Below, piece by piece: positions 34,001 through 41,925 of a stretch of DNA of 44,958 nucleotides. A program made the position numbers and the translations under genes. This stretch comes from Gammaproteobacteria bacterium. Its GTDB lineage: Bacteria > Pseudomonadota > Gammaproteobacteria > Pseudomonadales > Azotimanducaceae. Every line of letters begins with the position of its first letter. The first letter of the stretch is position 1. The DNA lies in the NCBI GenBank assembly GCA_026705345.1, contig JAPPAV010000135.1:1-44958 (forward strand), in the 5' to 3' direction. The notes beneath the pieces were generated by a model. It was not told where the DNA came from. It saw nothing but the letters and a program-made list of their open reading frames with translations, and did no database searches.

Positions 34001-35941
34001 GGGTCGATGCAAGGCCTCGTGCAGCACCCGTTCCTGCCCCAACTCGACGACGAGCTGCGCAAGATCGACCCCGAGATCCCCGTTCCCCAGGAAACGGTGG
34101 AGGACGTCGTCAATCGGATCATGGCGGGGGTTCTCACCCAGGAGAAGCCCGCGGTAACCCCGCGCCGACAGTTCAGCGAAGGCGAACTGTTCCGTCCGGT
34201 CAGGAAGATGCTGGTCCACGCCAGGGGCTGCACGGCGGTGAAACTCGTACGCGTCGCGCAGAAGCACGGCGTCGGCGTCGTCCTGGTGCAGTCCGACCCC
34301 GACATGGAGTCGGTGCCGGTGGACATGCTCGGCGCCAAGGATGCCGTGGTCTGCATCGGCGGCAATACGCCGGACGAGAGCTACTTGAATGCCCGTTCGG
34401 TGGTGCGCATCGCCGAGGACGAGCGTGTGGACTCGCTGCACCCGGGAATCGGATTCCTGTCCGAGAACGCGCAGTTCGCGGAGTTGGTTCGGTCCCGGGG
34501 GATCAACTTCGTCGGCCCGCCGGTGGCGAGCATGGAAACCATGGGCAACAAGTCGAACGCGATTGCCACGGCGTTGGATCATGGCGTGCCCGTGGTACCG
34601 GGCAGCCACGGCATCCTGACCGACGGCGACCGCGCCGCTGAGACCGCGGCGTCCATCGGCTACCCGGTGCTGATCAAGGCCGTGCACGGGGGTGGCGGCA
34701 AGGGCATCCAGGTCGTCGAAACCGCGGACGACTTCCACGAGGCCTTCCACCGCGTGTCTGTGGAGGCGCGCGCCGCGTTCGGCAACGGTGACGTCTATTT
34801 GGAACGCTACGTCACATCGTTGCGCCACATCGAGGTCCAGGTGCTGCGCGACTCACACGGCACCACCAAGGTGCTCGGGCTCCGTGACTGCAGCGTGCAG
34901 CGCGACAAGCAGAAGGTGATCGAAGAGTCGGGCTCGACGATGCTGCCGGGCGAACAGGGCGATGCGGTGCGGCGTCATGCCGCCGCCTTGGCGGATGCCG
35001 TCGGCTACGTGGGTGCGGGAACCGTGGAGTTCATCTACGACCTCGACTCCGGCGAGGTCTACTTCATGGAGATGAACACGCGGCTGCAGGTCGAGCATCC
35101 CGTTACCGAATGGGTTTCCGGCGTCGACATCGTCGGCGAGCAACTGCGCATCGCGGCGGGGGAGAGCATCGAGGATCTGGCGATCGGCGACGACGGCTAT
35201 GCCATCGAGGCGCGCATCAACGCGGAAAAGGTGGTCGAGTCGTCCACGGGCGAGCTCCTCTTTGCACCGAGCCCCGGCGCGATCACCGAATGCGAGTTTC
35301 CCCAGGAGGACGGCATCGACATCATTGCCGCCGCTGGCGAGGGTCGCTTCGTGTCGCCCTACTACGACAGCATGATCGCGCAGATCATTGCGCGCGGACC
35401 CGATCGGACGTCGGTCGCACGGAAGCTCGCCGACTATCTCGATCGCGTACGAATCCGCGGCATTGCAACGAACGTCGTCTTGGTCAAGCGGGTGTTGCGT
35501 GACGAAGTCTTCCAGCGCGGCGACTACGACACGGGCTACTTGCCGGAGCTCTTGGGGCGCGTCGATGCCCGGGAGTTGATGGCGGAGATCGCCGACGCGG
35601 CCGGCGCGGCCGACGGTGCCATCGGTCGGGAATCCATCGCGATCGAGGACAGCGACGAACTCAAGGTGCTCGCCCCGTCGACCGGCATCCTCTATCTCAC
35701 GCCGTCGCCAAGCGAACCGCAATACGTCGTTGTCGGCGACCGCGTCTCGACGGCGGCGACGTTGTGCCAGCTCGAGGCGTTCAAGATCTTCGCCCCGGTG
35801 CACCTTGGCGACTTCAATTCGCCGGACCAACCGCCGCTGTACGAGCCCGACCGGCAGTTCGAGATCACCCGCGTCAACGTCAGCGGCGGCCAACAGGTGA
35901 ACGCGGGCGACCTGCTGTTCGTCGTGCGGCCGGTTATCTAA
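31079..35941 (+). CDS. Single-chain acetyl-CoA carboxylase-like protein (AccA-AccD-BC-biotinyl fusion)
   Basis: A 1620-residue cytoplasmic protein. Residues about 80-280 are AccA-like (SIPIVSLMDTPGAAGDE, YGLGYSGGAIPLAAS, FSTIQPKGLASI). About 280-800 is a helical, charged region I cannot assign. About 800-980 is AccD-like (GVVTGIGRFD, ISSSGMQTMEGAGALF, GFGDCTGGAQASF) without the AccD zinc finger. About 1035-1475 is biotin carboxylase (HPGIGFLSENAQFAELV, KAVHGGGGKGIQVV, RDCSVQRDKQKVIEE, FMEMNTRLQVEHPVTE). The last 90 residues are biotinyl-like with EAFKI (Lys1569) in place of EAMKM, and an extra loop after the lysine. The expected reaction is acetyl-CoA to malonyl-CoA. The start ATG at 31079 lies before the first family-like residues; ATG 30926 is in frame but falls in the promoter. 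Divergent from moaB-thiolase-fabY. Confidence 0.82.
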   Translation: MDKNALGDLYLIAENLAQDSSLVPEAEKEFDPPLRGVLTEAEVLRQADVLDNMDIDSYIEAVVANAEDPKRIPAPDVIRRLGDVVSEDRDGPFYAAEVTMDFDGEPRRIGFIAQNRAVRSGEWMPEHHLKAAHAIVEFANRSIPIVSLMDTPGAAGDEVANKNNQSHSISRLIAEMSNTDVPNLGVVYGLGYSGGAIPLAASNLILSLRDGVFSTIQPKGLASIARRLNLSWQQCAKQVGLSPYELRRQGNIDAIVDYVPGEDIENLRLAIVSGIQHVEEGIKRFVRENPYVLDEYRRSIGRYLDPSERLRKVQASAALKLTKNPTEYLNVFGIAYRYLRYLRVRRRIKATSTQSYGRLSEQELPAGELAARTDRERRETFLRWLQDPDRVIYDDSLSRAWKNYVDRKQTVHDERGRIMQFIFGERRQNYEDARRTLISTVGMYLYNRWKNDASGNFRSLKSFAENVSETRHLFRVSELNEPRELINAIREDEVLGPALRQRFTHEGMKLFGDVADKSDAFLREQIAAELNMAITEGPLAESALGGSLSSQARNAVNGEASTIVANRLILDDRLGTGMERLETEGSEPVLSDMTVVDVVLHEELRDDYAQECENLLLFDQVYDHLIANLESIAEEAESTRALSKSSLSRLIETALAEAAKSLSEDDAAAQRFTTQFFDWYMRTSKMPRSNRFFRDVEEWKKNASPHVSDTLFVVVTFMFEKLLASYLQSEREGRRYDGRIAPRNIGRRKDFWNRLIQAYRDLLIRETLQRYKRAKVTGYGAFIERFFSEFEELNGDLISSDPHRFPGLRVSIEGALQKGTAPCGVVTGIGRFDNRSEGLRVGTVISNLEFKAGAFDMASAEKFCKLMVACAEQSLPIVCFISSSGMQTMEGAGALFSMAAINDRITRFVRDYDLPVIVFGFGDCTGGAQASFVTHPLVQTYYFSGASMPFAGQIVVSSYLPSDSHLSNYLFNEPGSMQGLVQHPFLPQLDDELRKIDPEIPVPQETVEDVVNRIMAGVLTQEKPAVTPRRQFSEGELFRPVRKMLVHARGCTAVKLVRVAQKHGVGVVLVQSDPDMESVPVDMLGAKDAVVCIGGNTPDESYLNARSVVRIAEDERVDSLHPGIGFLSENAQFAELVRSRGINFVGPPVASMETMGNKSNAIATALDHGVPVVPGSHGILTDGDRAAETAASIGYPVLIKAVHGGGGKGIQVVETADDFHEAFHRVSVEARAAFGNGDVYLERYVTSLRHIEVQVLRDSHGTTKVLGLRDCSVQRDKQKVIEESGSTMLPGEQGDAVRRHAAALADAVGYVGAGTVEFIYDLDSGEVYFMEMNTRLQVEHPVTEWVSGVDIVGEQLRIAAGESIEDLAIGDDGYAIEARINAEKVVESSTGELLFAPSPGAITECEFPQEDGIDIIAAAGEGRFVSPYYDSMIAQIIARGPDRTSVARKLADYLDRVRIRGIATNVVLVKRVLRDEVFQRGDYDTGYLPELLGRVDARELMAEIADAAGAADGAIGRESIAIEDSDELKVLAPSTGILYLTPSPSEPQYVVVGDRVSTAATLCQLEAFKIFAPVHLGDFNSPDQPPLYEPDRQFEITRVNVSGGQQVNAGDLLFVVRPVI

Positions 35942-37026
35942 CGCAAGGCTGCGATAACGCGGTCCACCACGCCCGCGGCATCGCCCGCCCAGCGCGTGAC
36001 GACAACCAGGCGGTGTTCCGGTACGACGCACACCAGGTTGCCGCCGGCACCGAGCGCGGCGAAGGCGCGTGCCGACGCCCGCGGCCAGGCCTGGCGGTCG
36101 CCGTTCAGCCACCAGAGGAAGCCGTAGCGCCGATTGACGGGGCAGGGTGTCAACGCCTGGTCGATGGACGGCTCCGATAGGATGCATCGACCGTCCCACT
36201 CCCCGCGCGCCAGCATCAGAAGGCCGTAGCGGGCGTGGTCGTACGCGCTGATCCAAAGCCCGCCGCCCCAATGCGCGCCGCCGGGAACGGACTCGAACGT
36301 CGCGTCACCAATGGATACCCGGGCATTGTCGTAGGCGTGCCATTGCCAGGACGCGGTGGCTCCAATGGGGTCCATGACCTCGCGCCGCAGTACGTTCGCC
36401 AACGGCTCGCGCCAGACGTGCAACGCGGCAAGAGCCAGTGCATTCACCCGAATGTCGTTGTACTCCCAGAACTCACCCGGCCGACGCAGTTGCCTGGGTT
36501 GGCCCTTCTTGGCCGTGGCCTGGCCGACGCCGCGGTTGTGATCCACCGTGTCGGGGATGCCGAACAGACTGCCGGACCATTCGCTGGTCTGCTGCAGCAG
36601 ATGACGCCAGGTCACCTTGCCGTTCCGGGGTCCGTCGAACAGGGAACCGCCGACGTAGTCCGATGCGCAGTCGTCGACGCTTTCGATCAACCCGCGGTCG
36701 ACGGCCACCGCGACGCACGCCCAGAGGTAGCTCTTGGTGGCGCTGAAGGTCATGTCGACGCGCTCGGGCGTTCCCCATTCGGCGACCAAGAGACCGTCCT
36801 TGACGACAAGGCCGCTCGCGGCGCCGCGTGGCCTGGTTGGACCGATCAGGCGGTTGAACGGCGGCGGATCGTCGCGGCAAACCATGGTGCCGACATCGAC
36901 CGGCCAGTCGATCTCCGACGTCTCGGCATAGTTGCGCGCCCTCGCCAACGCGGCCGCATCGAAACCGAGTGACGCCGGTGATGCCAGGCGCCAGCCGGAC
37001 GATGGCGGGAAATGGAGACTGTTCAT
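35938..37026 (-). CDS. Serine hydrolase, beta-lactamase/class C-like
   Basis: A 362-residue protein of the beta-lactamase-related hydrolase group. The nucleophile motif S-x-x-K is in TFSATKSYLW, the Y-x-N tyrosine in EYNDIRVN, and the closing strand is in RYGFLWWLNGD and ALGAGGNLVCVVPEHRLVVV. No clear signal peptide, so it is probably cytoplasmic; many such enzymes are esterases or peptidases rather than lactamases. The start is the ATG at 37026. The frame is open further into the Uma2 region, but that part is antisense shadow. Its 3' end overlaps the fused carboxylase stop by 4 bases. Confidence 0.8.
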   Translation of the reverse strand: MNSLHFPPSSGWRLASPASLGFDAAALARARNYAETSEIDWPVDVGTMVCRDDPPPFNRLIGPTRPRGAASGLVVKDGLLVAEWGTPERVDMTFSATKSYLWACVAVAVDRGLIESVDDCASDYVGGSLFDGPRNGKVTWRHLLQQTSEWSGSLFGIPDTVDHNRGVGQATAKKGQPRQLRRPGEFWEYNDIRVNALALAALHVWREPLANVLRREVMDPIGATASWQWHAYDNARVSIGDATFESVPGGAHWGGGLWISAYDHARYGLLMLARGEWDGRCILSEPSIDQALTPCPVNRRYGFLWWLNGDRQAWPRASARAFAALGAGGNLVCVVPEHRLVVVTRWAGDAAGVVDRVIAALR

Positions 37027-37068
37027 GACGCGCAAGATAGCAGTCGGTGGCGTTCCATGGCGACGGCT

Positions 37069-37099
37069 ACTGCACCGTGCAGTCGTACTATAATGTACG
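37069..37099 (+). promoter_or_regulatory. Two adjacent palindromes around a TATAAT box
   Basis: ACTGCAC-C-GTGCAGT (37069-37083) is a perfect palindrome. Immediately after it, CGTAC-TATAAT-GTACG (37084-37099) flanks a consensus -10 hexamer at 37089-37094 with 5-bp arms. They lie in the divergent gap between the serine hydrolase and the Uma2 pair. This is a likely operator over a promoter for the Uma2 genes. Confidence 0.5.
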
Positions 37100-37179
37100 A
37101 AGTCATTGTTTATATTGACTTTTTTTTCTGAGCGATGCTGCAATGTCGTCTCCCCCGAGCCCGAAAACGAAGAGGAGAC

Positions 37180-38253
37180 GTGGCGGAGGCATCGCGGGAT
37201 CGAATTGCCGACCGCGAATCGCCGGATCGGGGCGAGCCGTCGGTAGGGCGGCGGAGCGCCAACGCGGATGCGTGGGTACCGTACGAGGAGCCGTCCGCTG
37301 ACGACGAGGGCGTGGCCTACGGGTTTCCTGGCTGCCGGCCGATTCGCATCTCGCGCAACGAAATCACCGATTTCGAGGGTCGGTTCGAATACTGGGACGC
37401 CGACACCGAGATCGCCTGGCAAGCGTGCGAGCCGACGAGCATCTACCACGAGTTGCCGGGGCGGCGGCTCGCCCGTCTGACGGAGCGGATTGCGGCGGCG
37501 CGGGGCGCGCCGGTCGAGTCCTACGGCAGTGGGGATCTGATGGTCCGCGATGCCGAGGGCAGGGCGCGCATCATCCAGCAGGCGGACGACGTGCTCTACC
37601 TGCACCCGGCCAAGGTCCGCAAACTCGGCCAAGCGATAGAGGTCGGCCACGACGACCTGCCGGATGTCGTGCTGGAGGTGGATCTGACGACCGACGTCCG
37701 CTAACGCAAGATGGGCACCTACGAGGAATGGGGCTTCCGGGAACTTTGGGTGGAGATCCCGGAGAATCGAGCCCCGAGCCGGCCGAACCGCAAACCGGGG
37801 GTAACGATCCGCATACTCGGTCCGCATGGCTACGAGGAGACCCGAGAGAGCCGGGCGTTTCCGACCTGGACGGCGGACGAGATCCACGCCGCGCTGAACG
37901 AGGACGCGCTGTCCGCGTCGACCGTTGCCGTGCTGCGCCGGGTCGGGCGGGCGCTCGGCGAGCAGGGCGGCACGGGCACGGACGACGATCCCTTCATGAG
38001 AGTCGAACGGGCGCAGAGCCGTCGGGAGGGCATTGAGAAGGGAATTGGGAAGGGAATTGAGAGAGGCGTCGAGATGGGTCGCCTCGAAATGCTGGCGGAA
38101 GCCCTCGCGGCCCGGGGCGTCGTGACGTCGACGCGCCTTGAGGAACACGCCGGTTCAATCGTCACGGTACCGCTACCGGTCTTGATGCGTGCGGCGCTCG
38201 CCTGTCGCGACGAAGCCGACTTCCTGCGCCGCATCGAGGCTGCGGCGGGGTAG
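37180..38253 (+). pseudogene. Uma2-family endonuclease-fold gene, copy 1, broken by a nonsense codon
   Basis: One frame carries the whole protein except for a TAA at 37702-37704, where the intact downstream copy has TAC (Tyr). The stop falls right after PDVVLEVDLTTDVR, between the acidic residues and the lysine region of the PD-(D/E)XK core, so the first product would lack the end of the active site. Otherwise it is about as well preserved as copy 2. It has an extra EGIEKGIGKGIERG repeat near the C-terminus. The GTG at 37180 matches the start of copy 2; an ATG at 37135 is also in frame. If the TAA is read through or is a sequencing error, this is a full gene. Confidence 0.75.
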
Positions 38254-38295
38254 ATCCAGGTGCGTCGGCGTGTGGCGGAGAGTACAGAGGAAAGC

Positions 38296-39303
38296 ATGGC
38301 GGCGCGGGATCGAATGACGTCCCAGAGCGGATCGGGTGACCCGGACAAGCCGTTGGCCAAGCGGTGGAGCAACCACGTGGATGGGTGGGTGCCGGAGGCG
38401 CGGCCCGAGGAGGACGTCGGCGCGGCCTACGGGTTTCCCGGCTGCCGGCCGATCCTCATTTCGCGCAGTGAAATCACCGACTTCGAGGGTCGGTTCGAAT
38501 ACTGGGACGCCGACACGGAGATCGCCTGGCAAGTGTGCGAGCCGACCAGCGTCTACCACGAGTTGCCGGGCCAGGAGCTCGCCCGCTTGACCGAGCGGAT
38601 CGCGGCGGTGCGCGGTGCGCCGATCAAGTCCTATGGCACGGGAGATCTGCTCGTCCGCGACGACCAAGGCGAGAAGCGCGTGATCATGCAACCGGACCAG
38701 ACCCTCTACCTGCACCCGCACAAGGTGCGTCGGTTGGGCCACGCGATCGAGATCGGCCAGGACGACCTGCCGGATGTCGTGTTGGAGGTGGATCTGACCA
38801 CCGACGTCCGCTACCGGAAGATGGGCCTCTACGAGGAATGGGGCTTCCGGGAGCTTTGGGTCGAGACGTCTGAAAACCGGGCACCGAGCCGGCCGAACCG
38901 CAAGCCGGGGGTCACGATCCGCGTGCTCGGTCCGAATGGCTACGAGGAGACACCGGAGAGCCGGGCGTTTCCGACCTGGACGGCGGACGAGATCCACGCC
39001 GCGCTGAACGAGGAGGCCTTGTCCGCGTCCACCGTTGCCGTGCTGCGCCGGGTGGGACGGGCGCTCGGCGAGCAGGGCGGCACGAGTACCGACGACGATC
39101 CGTTCATGCGAGTCGAACGGGAGCAGAGCCGTTACGAAACGCTGGCCGAAACCCTCGCCGCCCGGGGCATCGCGACGTCGACACGCCTCGAAGCACACGC
39201 CGGCTTATTCGTCGCGGTACCGGTTCCGTTCTTGATGCGCGCGGCGCTCGCCTGTCGCGACGAGGCGGACTTCCTGCGCCGCATCGAGGCTGCGGCGAGC
39301 TAG
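38296..39303 (+). CDS. Uma2-family (DUF820) protein, PD-(D/E)XK nuclease fold, copy 2
   Basis: A 335-residue intact tandem paralog of the preceding pseudogene. The Uma2 core is LPDVVLEVDLTTDVRYRKMGLYEEWGFRELWVE, equivalent to the family pattern PD.v.EV.......K...Y...G..E.W. The C-terminal half carries a helical ARG/EARADF-type tail (ALACRDEADFLRRIEAA) shared with many Uma2 and DUF4351 proteins. Their role is not established. The ATG at 38296 follows AGAGGAAA; the frame also opens with a GTG at 38260. Not clearly linked to the his genes downstream. Confidence 0.75.
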   Translation: MAARDRMTSQSGSGDPDKPLAKRWSNHVDGWVPEARPEEDVGAAYGFPGCRPILISRSEITDFEGRFEYWDADTEIAWQVCEPTSVYHELPGQELARLTERIAAVRGAPIKSYGTGDLLVRDDQGEKRVIMQPDQTLYLHPHKVRRLGHAIEIGQDDLPDVVLEVDLTTDVRYRKMGLYEEWGFRELWVETSENRAPSRPNRKPGVTIRVLGPNGYEETPESRAFPTWTADEIHAALNEEALSASTVAVLRRVGRALGEQGGTSTDDDPFMRVEREQSRYETLAETLAARGIATSTRLEAHAGLFVAVPVPFLMRAALACRDEADFLRRIEAAAS

Positions 39304-39363
39304 ATCCGATGTTGCCGACGCAAGCCGGTAGAATGCGCGTTTTTGCTCGGTTGCTCGCCAGCC

Positions 39364-39987
39364 ATGGTCGTCATCGTCGACTACGACGCCGGAAATCTGA
39401 AGAGCGTAGAGCGGGCCTGCCGCGAGGTGGGCCTTTCGGCCGAAATATCTAGTGACCCGAACCGGATACGAGAGGCCAAGCGGGTCATCTTCCCTGGGGT
39501 CGGCGCGGCGGGCAGCGCGATGCGCAGTCTGGCTGCCAGTGGCGTAGACCGGGCCTTGGCGGACGCGTTTGAAACCGGCACGCCGATACTCGGCATTTGC
39601 CTCGGCCTGCAGATTTCCCTCGAGTACTCGGAAGAGAACGATACGGACACGCTCGGTCTGCTGCCGGGCGAAGTCCATCGGTTCCGGCTCGACGACCCCG
39701 ATCTCAAGGTGCCGCACATGGGCTGGAACGCGGTGCACGTAATCCGACCCCATCCAGTGTTCGACGGTGTCCAACTCGGTGACGAGTTCTACTTCGTGCA
39801 CGCCTATCGGCCGATTCCCGAGAGACCGACGGATGTCATCGCCGAGTCCGTCTACGAGGGTCCGTTCTGTTCGGCGCTGGGCCGGGGCAACTACGTGGCG
39901 ACCCAGTTCCACCCCGAGAAGAGCGGCCGGGTCGGACTGCGGCTCCTCGAACGGTTCGCTGACTGGGACGGGCGAGTCGATGCTTAG
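39364..39987 (+). CDS. hisH: Imidazole glycerol phosphate synthase glutaminase subunit
   Basis: A 207-residue class I glutamine amidotransferase that feeds ammonia to HisF in histidine synthesis. The triad is Cys79 (ILGICLGLQ), His183 and Glu185 (TQFHPEKSG). The HisH N-terminus [14 protein letters not shown] and VPHMGWN are diagnostic. The stop overlaps the start of hisF by 8 bases, as usual for this complex. The ATG at 39364 begins the family N-terminus. Confidence 0.92.
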   Translation: MVVIVDYDAGNLKSVERACREVGLSAEISSDPNRIREAKRVIFPGVGAAGSAMRSLAASGVDRALADAFETGTPILGICLGLQISLEYSEENDTDTLGLLPGEVHRFRLDDPDLKVPHMGWNAVHVIRPHPVFDGVQLGDEFYFVHAYRPIPERPTDVIAESVYEGPFCSALGRGNYVATQFHPEKSGRVGLRLLERFADWDGRVDA

Positions 39988-40759
39988 CAAGCGTCTCATC
40001 GCCTGCTTGGACGTGCGCGATGGCCACCTCGCAAAGAGCGTCAAGTTCGTCGATACCAGGAATATCGGCGACCCCGTGGCCAAGGCGCGCGAATACTACT
40101 TGGACGGCTTGGACGAGCTGGTGTTCTACGACATCACCGCCTCCAGCGAAGGGCGGCGGATCATCCTCGACGTCGTCGAGGCGGTGGCCGAGCAGGTGTT
40201 CATCCCGTTGTCCGTGGGTGGCGGCGTGGCGTCGGTGGCGGACGCCACCGACCTCCGCCTGGCAGGCGCCGAGAAGATCAACGTCAACTCCGCAGCGGTC
40301 CGGCGACCGGCGGTCATCGCCGAGTGTGCCGACGCCATCGGCGACCAGAACGTGGTGCTGTCGATGGACATCCGCCGGGTGGAGCCGTCCGCCGACATGC
40401 CGTCGGGCTACGAGATCGTCATCAATGGGGGACGCAAGCCGATGGGAATCGACGCCCTTTCGTGGGCCAAGGAGGGCGAACGACTCGGTGCGGGCGAACT
40501 CGTGGTCAACTCCATCGACGCGGACGGCACCCGGGAGGGATATGAACTGAACCTCACGCGCATGCTCTCACAAGCCGTGCGCATTCCCGTCATCGCCTCG
40601 GGCGGCGCGGGGAAGCCCGACCACCTCTACGATGTGCTCACCGACGGCAAGGCGGATGCCGCGCTGGTGGCGTCCATGGTCCACTACGGCGACTACACGG
40701 TGTCGGGCTTGAAGCGCCACCTGCACGAACGTGGTGTCAAGATGCGTATGTCCTGGTGA
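39980..40759 (+). CDS. hisF: Imidazole glycerol phosphate synthase cyclase subunit
   Basis: A 259-residue (beta/alpha)8 barrel that makes IGP and AICAR from PRFAR with ammonia from HisH. The catalytic aspartates Asp11 (CLDVRDG) and Asp130 (LSMDI) fall at the same numbers as in Thermotoga HisF. Other marks are [37 protein letters not shown] and VIASGGAG. The phosphate-binding first loop ([14 protein letters not shown]) differs somewhat from common HisF (KGV.F.NLRDAGDP). No other his gene is near, so this pair is unlinked from the main pathway. WbuZ-type sugar amidation is a less likely alternative. Confidence 0.9.
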   Translation: MLSKRLIACLDVRDGHLAKSVKFVDTRNIGDPVAKAREYYLDGLDELVFYDITASSEGRRIILDVVEAVAEQVFIPLSVGGGVASVADATDLRLAGAEKINVNSAAVRRPAVIAECADAIGDQNVVLSMDIRRVEPSADMPSGYEIVINGGRKPMGIDALSWAKEGERLGAGELVVNSIDADGTREGYELNLTRMLSQAVRIPVIASGGAGKPDHLYDVLTDGKADAALVASMVHYGDYTVSGLKRHLHERGVKMRMSW

Positions 40760-41736
40760 TGGCGATGAAGGCGATACAGATTCAGAACGGCGACCTCGTC
40801 TGGATGGAGACGGAAGAACCGTCGTTGGGACCCGGCGAGGTGCGCATCGAGAACCACGCGACAGCCGTGAACCGCGCTGACTTGGCCCAGCGGTCTGGCG
40901 GCTATCCGCCGCCGCCCGGTGCCAGTCCCGTGCTCGGCCTCGAGTGCGCCGGCGTCGTCACGGCGGTGGGCGAAGGGGTCACCCGTGTGGCAGCGGGCGA
41001 CGAAGTGTGCGCCTTGCTTGCAGGCGGCGGCTATGCGGAAACCGTGGTTGTGCCAGCCGGCCAGGTCCTGAAGAAACCCGCCAATCTCACCTTCGAGGAA
41101 GCGGCGTCGATCCCCGAGGTATTCGCCACGGCCTACCTCAACCTCTACATGGAGGCACGTCTGAAAAAGGGCGAGTACGCGGTGATCCACGCCGGCGCGA
41201 GCGGCGTCGGCACCGCCGCCATCCACATGTGCGCCGCATTCGGCAACCCGGTGTTCGTTACTGCGGGATCGCAGGACAAGATCGACCGCTGCATCGAGCT
41301 CGGCGCGGATGCCGGCATGAACCGGCACGAAGGGGACTTCACCGAGGCGGTCAGGACGTGGACCGACGGGCGCGGCGCCGACGTGATCCTCGATCCCGTG
41401 GGCGGCGCCTACTTGGCAGCCAACCTGGCGAGCTTGGCGACGGATGGACGGCTCGTGATCATCGGCCTGCTCGGCGGCGCGAGGGCCGACGTGGCATTGG
41501 GAACGATGATGGTCAAGCGCTTGCGCATCATCGGCTCGACCTTGCGGGCACGCTCCATCGCTGCCAAAGCGACGATCATGGATGCCTTGAAGGAACGGGT
41601 CTGGCCGCTCTTGGAAGACGGCACGATCCGACCCGTGATCGAACGCGTTTACCCGGTCGAAGAAGCGGGTAGCGCCCACGACCTGATCGCGGGCAATCGG
41701 ACTTTCGGGAAGGTCGTGCTGAGAATCAGCGCTTGA
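40759..41736 (+). CDS. NAD(P)H-quinone oxidoreductase, zinc-free MDR family (QOR/PIG3-like)
   Basis: A 325-residue medium-chain dehydrogenase/reductase. The N-domain has NRADLAQRSGGYPPPPGASPVLGLECAG, the substrate-loop signature of PIG3-type quinone oxidoreductases. The Rossmann glycine motif is HAGASGVGTAAIHM, and VILDPVGGAYLAANLA follows. Structural zinc cysteines are absent. The ATG at 40759 overlaps the hisF stop (TGATG), so it is co-translated with hisHF; an ATG at 40765 is the alternative. Confidence 0.87.
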   Translation: MAMKAIQIQNGDLVWMETEEPSLGPGEVRIENHATAVNRADLAQRSGGYPPPPGASPVLGLECAGVVTAVGEGVTRVAAGDEVCALLAGGGYAETVVVPAGQVLKKPANLTFEEAASIPEVFATAYLNLYMEARLKKGEYAVIHAGASGVGTAAIHMCAAFGNPVFVTAGSQDKIDRCIELGADAGMNRHEGDFTEAVRTWTDGRGADVILDPVGGAYLAANLASLATDGRLVIIGLLGGARADVALGTMMVKRLRIIGSTLRARSIAAKATIMDALKERVWPLLEDGTIRPVIERVYPVEEAGSAHDLIAGNRTFGKVVLRISA

Positions 41737-41925
41737 CGGAGGGTAGACGCTCCGCCGAGTTTCGTCACAAAAGTGGCGACTTCCAGCAAATGCCGCAAGA
41801 GCTAGCGACGAAGGACTTGTCACCAAACGACTCGTTGACTGTTTCCCTCGCCCTCGAAACTGCGATGGATTCGCTAGAAACGCCTGACCGATGCACCAAT
41901 TCCATGAGTGAACGTGTCGGCAAGC

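Noticed and set aside
37027-38148. Extension of the serine hydrolase frame into the Uma2 region
   Set aside because: It is the antisense shadow of the Uma2 pseudogene and crosses the promoter-like palindromes.
39329-39334. TAGAAT as a hisH promoter -10 box
   Set aside because: The only nearby -35-like hexamer (TTGCCG at 39312) is 11 bases away, too close for sigma70.
41737-41925. Small frame between the quinone oxidoreductase and M14 genes
   Set aside because: No ribosome-binding site or recognisable similarity. Treated as an empty spacer between converging genes.
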